Of a stretch of 64,000 nt of DNA, positions 59,887 through 64,000 are shown one piece after another. The notes under the pieces were generated by a model, which worked only from the letters and a program-made list of their open reading frames with translations, ran no database searches and was not told where the DNA came from. Both the position numbers and the translations under genes were made by a program. This DNA comes from Liolophura sinensis (lineage: Eukaryota; Mollusca; Polyplacophora; Chitonida; Chitonidae): contig NC_088305.1 in NCBI RefSeq assembly GCF_032854445.1, forward strand, positions 3,391,652-3,455,651, read 5' to 3'. Every line of letters starts with the position of its first letter. Positions within the stretch are counted from its first letter, which is position 1.

Positions 59887-62800
59887 ATGGGAGATTTACT
59901 CTGCGCAACAATAACGTACCTACCTCAATTAATTGGCCGCTGGCTCAATTTGTCTCTTGCAACAGCCGAAGATTGGAGGCGCATTATAACCTCATTTTTT
60001 AAAACACCAGACTTTGCTGATGAAGACCGGAAGCGTGTACAGCGTCTGTCTGTGACGAGGTGTCATTGTTGTAGGCGGTCGGGGTAAGGAACACGCTGGG
60101 CTAGGTCCATGACGTCTACCGTCGGTGAGTGGCCCAGTTATGTTCCAACTTAGCCTGTGATGCGCTGGAACACGTGGAAATAGTCCAAAACTTTTAGAGC
60201 TGTATGTGTACAGCTGTAAGAGAATTCGACCTCTTCCTAATAATGCCTCCGTGCCGCAGGGCAGCGCAATTCTGCCATATACCAATGCTACTTGATACTC
60301 CTTTTAGGCAATTTGATGTTTGTTTTTCATTTGGAAAATTGTCTCGACTGGTCGGGACGACAAAAAGTAGTCTATAGACTCATTAGTATGTTCCTCCCCA
60401 CGGAAATCTTTAGTAAAAGGCGAAAGATTTATTCGTGGATTTGAAGAGAAACCAGAGTTAGTCTTCATCAGTGGCTGCTGTAAAACCTACCTAACTGGTC
60501 GCTGGACGAGATGGGGGATTTACTATGCTCAACAATAACGTACCTACCTCAATTAATTGGCCGCTGGCTCAATTTTTCTCTTGCAACAGCCGAAGATTGC
60601 TGGCGCATTTTAACCTCATTTTTTAAAAACACCAGACTTTGCTGATGAAGACCGGAAGCGTGTACAGCGTCTGTCTCTGACGAGGTGTCATTGTTGTACG
60701 CGGTCGGGGTAAGGAACACGCTGGGCTAGGTCCATGACGTCTACCGTCGGTGATTGGTCCAGTTATGTTCCAACTTAGCCTGTGATGCGCTGGAACACGT
60801 GGAAATAGTCCAAAACTTTTAGAGCTGTATGTGTACAGCTGTAAGAGAATTCGACCTCTTCCTAATAATGCCTCCGTGCCGCAGGGCAGCGCAATTCTGC
60901 CATATACCAATGCTACTTGATACTCCTTTTAGGCAATTTAATGTTTGTTTTTCATTTGGAAAATTGTCCCGACTGGTCGGAACGACAAAAAATAGTCTAT
61001 AGACTCATTAGTATGTTCCTCCCCACGGAAATCTTTAGTAAAAGGCGAAAGATTTATTCGTGGATTTGAAGAGAAACCAGAGTTAGTCTTCATCAGTGGC
61101 TGCTATGAAACGTATCTAACTGGTCGCTGGACGAGATGGGGGATTTACTATGCTCAACAATAACGTACCTACCTCAATTACTTGGCCGCTGGCTCAATTT
61201 GTCTCTTGCAACAGCCGAAGATTGGATGCGCATTTTAACCTCATTTTTTAAAACACCAGCCTTTGCTGATGAAGACCGGAAGCGTGTACAGCGTCTGTCT
61301 GTGACGTTGTGTCATTGTTATAGGTGGTCGGTGTAAGTAACACGCTGGGTTAGGTGCATGACGTCTACCGTCGGTAAAAGGCCCGGTTGTGCTCCAACTT
61401 AGCTTGTGATGCGCTGGGACACGTGGAAATAGTCCAAAACTATTAGAGCTGTATGTGTACAGCTGTAAGAGAATTCGACCTCTTCCTAATAATGCCTCCG
61501 TGCCGCAGGGCAGCGCAATTCTGCCATATACCAATGCTACTTGATACTCCTTTTAGGCAATTTAATGTTTGTTTTTCATTTGGAAAATTGTCCCGACTGG
61601 TCGGAACGACAAAAAATAGTCTATAGACTCATTAGTATGTTCCTCCCCACGGAAATCTTTAGTAAAAGGCGAAAGATTTATTCGTGGATTTGAAGAGAAA
61701 CCAGAGTTAGTCTTCATCAGTGGCTGCTATGAAACGTATCTAACTGGTCGCTGGACAAGATCCGAGATTTACTCTGCGCAACAATAACGTACCTACCTCA
61801 ATTAATTGGCCGCTGGCTCAATTTTTCTCTTGTAACTGCCGAAGATTGAAGGCGCATTTTAACCTCATGTTTTAAAACATCAGACTTTGCTGATGAAGAC
61901 CGGAAGCGTTTACAACGTCTGTCTTTGACGTTGTGTCATTGTTATAGGTGGTCGGGGTAAGGAACACGCTGGGCTAGGTCCATGACATCTACCGTCGGTG
62001 AATAACCCGGTTGTGCTCCAACTTAGCTTGTGATGCGCTGGGACACGTGGAAAAAGTCCAAAACTTTTAGACCTGTATGTGTACAGCTGTAAGAGAATTC
62101 GACCTCTTCCTAATAATGCCTCCGTGCCGCAGGGCAGCGCAATTCTGCCATATACCAATGCTACTTGATACTCCTTTTAGGCAATTTGATGTTTGTTTTT
62201 CATTTGGAAAATTGTCCCGACTGGTCGGGACGACAAAAAATAGTCTATAGACTCATTAGTATGTTCCTCCCCACGGAAATCTTTAGTAAAAGGCGAAAGA
62301 TTTATTCGTGGATTTGAAGAGAAACCAGAGTTAGTCTTCATCAGTGGCTGCTGTAAAACGTATCTAACTGGTCGCTGGACGAGATGGGAGATTTACTCTG
62401 CGCAACAATAACGTACCTACCTCAATTAATTGGCCGCTGGCTCAATTTGTCTCTTGCAACAGCCGAAGATTGGAGGCGCATTTTAACCTCATTTTTTAAA
62501 ACACCAGCCTTTGCTGATGAAGACCGGAAGCGTGTACAGCGTCTGTCTGTGACGAGGTGTCATTGTTGTAGGCGGTCGGGGTAAGGAACACGCTGGGCTA
62601 GGTCCATGACGTCTACCGTCGGAGATTGGCCCGGTTATGTTCCAACTTAGCTTGTGATGCGCTGGAACACGTGGAAATAGTCCAAAACTTTTAGAGCTGT
62701 ATGTGTACAGCTGTAAGAGAATTCGACCTCTTCCTAATAATGCCTCCGTGCGGCAGGGCAGCGCAATTCTGCCATATACCAATGCTACTTGATACTCCTT

Positions 62801-64000
62801 TTAGGCAATTTGATGTTTGTTTTTCATTTGGAAAATTGTACCGACTGGTCGGGACGACAAAAAATAGTCTATAGACTCATTAGTATGTTCCTCCCCACGG
62901 AAATCTTTAGTAAAAGGCGAAAGATTTATTCGTTGATTTGAAGAGAAACCAGAGTTAGTCTTCATCAGTGGCTGCTGTAAAACCTACCTAACTGGTCGCT
63001 GGACGAGATGGGGGATTTACTATGCTCAACAATAATGTGCCTACCTCAATTAATTGGCCGCTGGCTCAATTTGTCTATCTTACCATTCGAACATTGGAGG
63101 CGCATTATAACCTCATTTTTTAAAACACCAGACTTTGCTGCTGTAGACCGAAAGCGTGTACAGCGTCTGTCTGTGACGTTGTGTCATTGTTATAGGTGGT
63201 CGGTGTAAGTAACACGCTGCGTTAGGTCCATGACGTCTACCGTCGGTAAATGGCCCGGTTGTGCTCCAACATAGCCTGTGATGCGCTGGAACACATGGAA
63301 ATAGTCCAAAACTTTAAAAGCTGTATGTGTACAGCTGTAAGAGAATTCGACCTCTTCCTAATAATGCCTCCGTGCCGCAGGGCAGCGCAATTCTGCCATA
63401 TACCAATGCTACTTGATACTCCTTTTAGGCAATTTGATGTTTGTTTTTCATTTGGAAAATTGTCCCGACTGGTCGGGACGACAAAAAATAGTCTATAGAC
63501 TCATTAGTATGTTCCTCCCCACGGAAATCTTTAGTAAAAGGCGAAAGATTTATTCGTGGATTTGAAGAGAAACCAGAGTTAGTCTTCATCAGTGGCTGCT
63601 GTAAAACCTACCTAACTGGTCGCTGGACGAGATGGGGTATTTACTATGCGCAACAATAACGTACCTACCTCAATTACTTGGCCGCTGGCTCAATTTGTCT
63701 ATCTTACCATTCGAAGATTGGAGGCGCATTTTAACCTCATTTTTTAAAACACCAGCCTTTGCTGCTGTAGACCGAAAGCGTGTACAGCGTCTGTCTGTGA
63801 CGTTGTGTCATTGTTATAGGTGGTCGGTGTAAGTAACACGCTGGGTTAGGTCCATGACGTCTACCGTCGGTAAATGGCCCGGTTGTGCTCCAACTTAGCT
63901 TGTGATGCGCTGGGACACGTGGAAATAGTCCAAAACTATTAGAGCTGTATGTGTACAGCTGTAAGAGAATTCGACCACTTCCTAATAATGCCTCCGTGCC
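59887..64000. repeat. 4370-bp seven-monomer HOR, copy 2 (cut by window end)
   Basis: Monomers start at 59887, 60511, 61136, 61760, 62384, 63008 and 63632, the last truncated at 64000. About 4114 of the 4370 bp are present. The final bases still carry the TCGACCACTTCC marker seen at 59601, so the repeat continues past the window. Confidence 0.93.
60511..62383. repeat. Three-monomer cassette D-E-X, occurrence 6
   Basis: Units start at 60511, 61136 and 61760, a copy of occurrence 5 carried by the 4370-bp HOR, with the same internal joints in D and X. Confidence 0.88.

Larger units (their letters stand above)
1..64000. repeat. 624-bp satellite DNA array spanning the whole window
   Basis: The same unit recurs from end to end in one orientation. 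Taking the conserved GACGAGATGGGGGATTTA as phase marker (unit begins at its ATG), units begin at 291, 915, 1539, 2163 and so on up to 63632, giving 101 complete units and two partial ones. Almost all are 623-626 bp; the exceptions are two 779-bp units carrying a 155-bp internal duplication (starting 12145 and 21661) and one of 622 bp. The total fits: 101 x 624 plus 310 plus a few single-base indels equals the distance from 291 to 63631. No stretch of even 100 bases falls outside the repeat. Monomers belong to several recognisable variant classes arranged in higher-order repeats. The function is unknown; such arrays normally form constitutive heterochromatin. No species assignment is possible from the sequence. 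Confidence 0.98.

Noticed and set aside
1-64000. CRISPR array or other prokaryotic repeat system
   Set aside because: The repeat unit is 624 bp with no short repeat/variable spacer alternation and no nearby protein genes.
1-64000. Ribosomal DNA spacer or transposon internal tandem repeat
   Set aside because: No rRNA sequence, terminal repeats, transposase or reverse-transcriptase similarity appears anywhere in more than 100 units.

Overview
The whole 64 kb window is one uninterrupted array of a tandemly repeated (satellite) sequence with a basic period of 624 bp. I count 101 complete monomers between positions 291 and 63631, plus a partial monomer at each end (1-290 and 63632-64000), all head to tail on the same strand. 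There is no protein-coding gene, rRNA, tRNA, transposon or unique sequence anywhere in it. Both edges of the window lie inside the array, so its true size and flanks are unknown. The short open reading frames that recur once per monomer on both strands are by-products of the repetition.

A 624-bp monomer, arrays longer than 64 kb and layered higher-order repeats (HORs) point to eukaryotic heterochromatin such as a centromere, pericentromere, subtelomere or B chromosome. The sequence does not identify the species. Monomer 915-1538 is about 45% G+C by hand count, with 29 CpG dinucleotides against about 32 expected. That argues mildly for a host without heavy germline CpG methylation, such as many invertebrates (inference). 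I see no resemblance to a satellite family I can name.

Layout: (a) 1-8401, irregular monomers containing a 1.87-kb trimer motif; (b) 8402-16669 and 17918-26185, two copies of an 8268-bp block offset by 9516 bp, separated by an extra 1248-bp dimer, each block carrying the same 155-bp partial duplication (12748-12902 and 22264-22418); (c) about 26.5-29.3 kb, a third partial copy; (d) 29.3-43.0 kb, a rearranged segment reusing the same monomer types; (e) 43.7-53.0 kb, two diverged 7- and 8-monomer copies; (f) 52395-56140, a tandem 1873-bp trimer; (g) 55517-64000, a nearly homogeneous 4370-bp seven-monomer HOR continuing off the right edge.

The most interesting points are these. An 11-bp box inside the monomer exists in two sharply different main forms (62 versus 40 monomers) that are interspersed, reminiscent of the A/B box of primate alpha satellite. 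Each monomer carries several perfect dyad symmetries. One monomer class (X, marked by a GATCCGAG variant) is repeatedly hybrid, with breakpoints in different places. One clean monomer replacement inside an HOR looks like gene conversion. A patch at 46.5-48.1 kb is dense in homopolymer-length indels and looks like poor consensus quality rather than biology.
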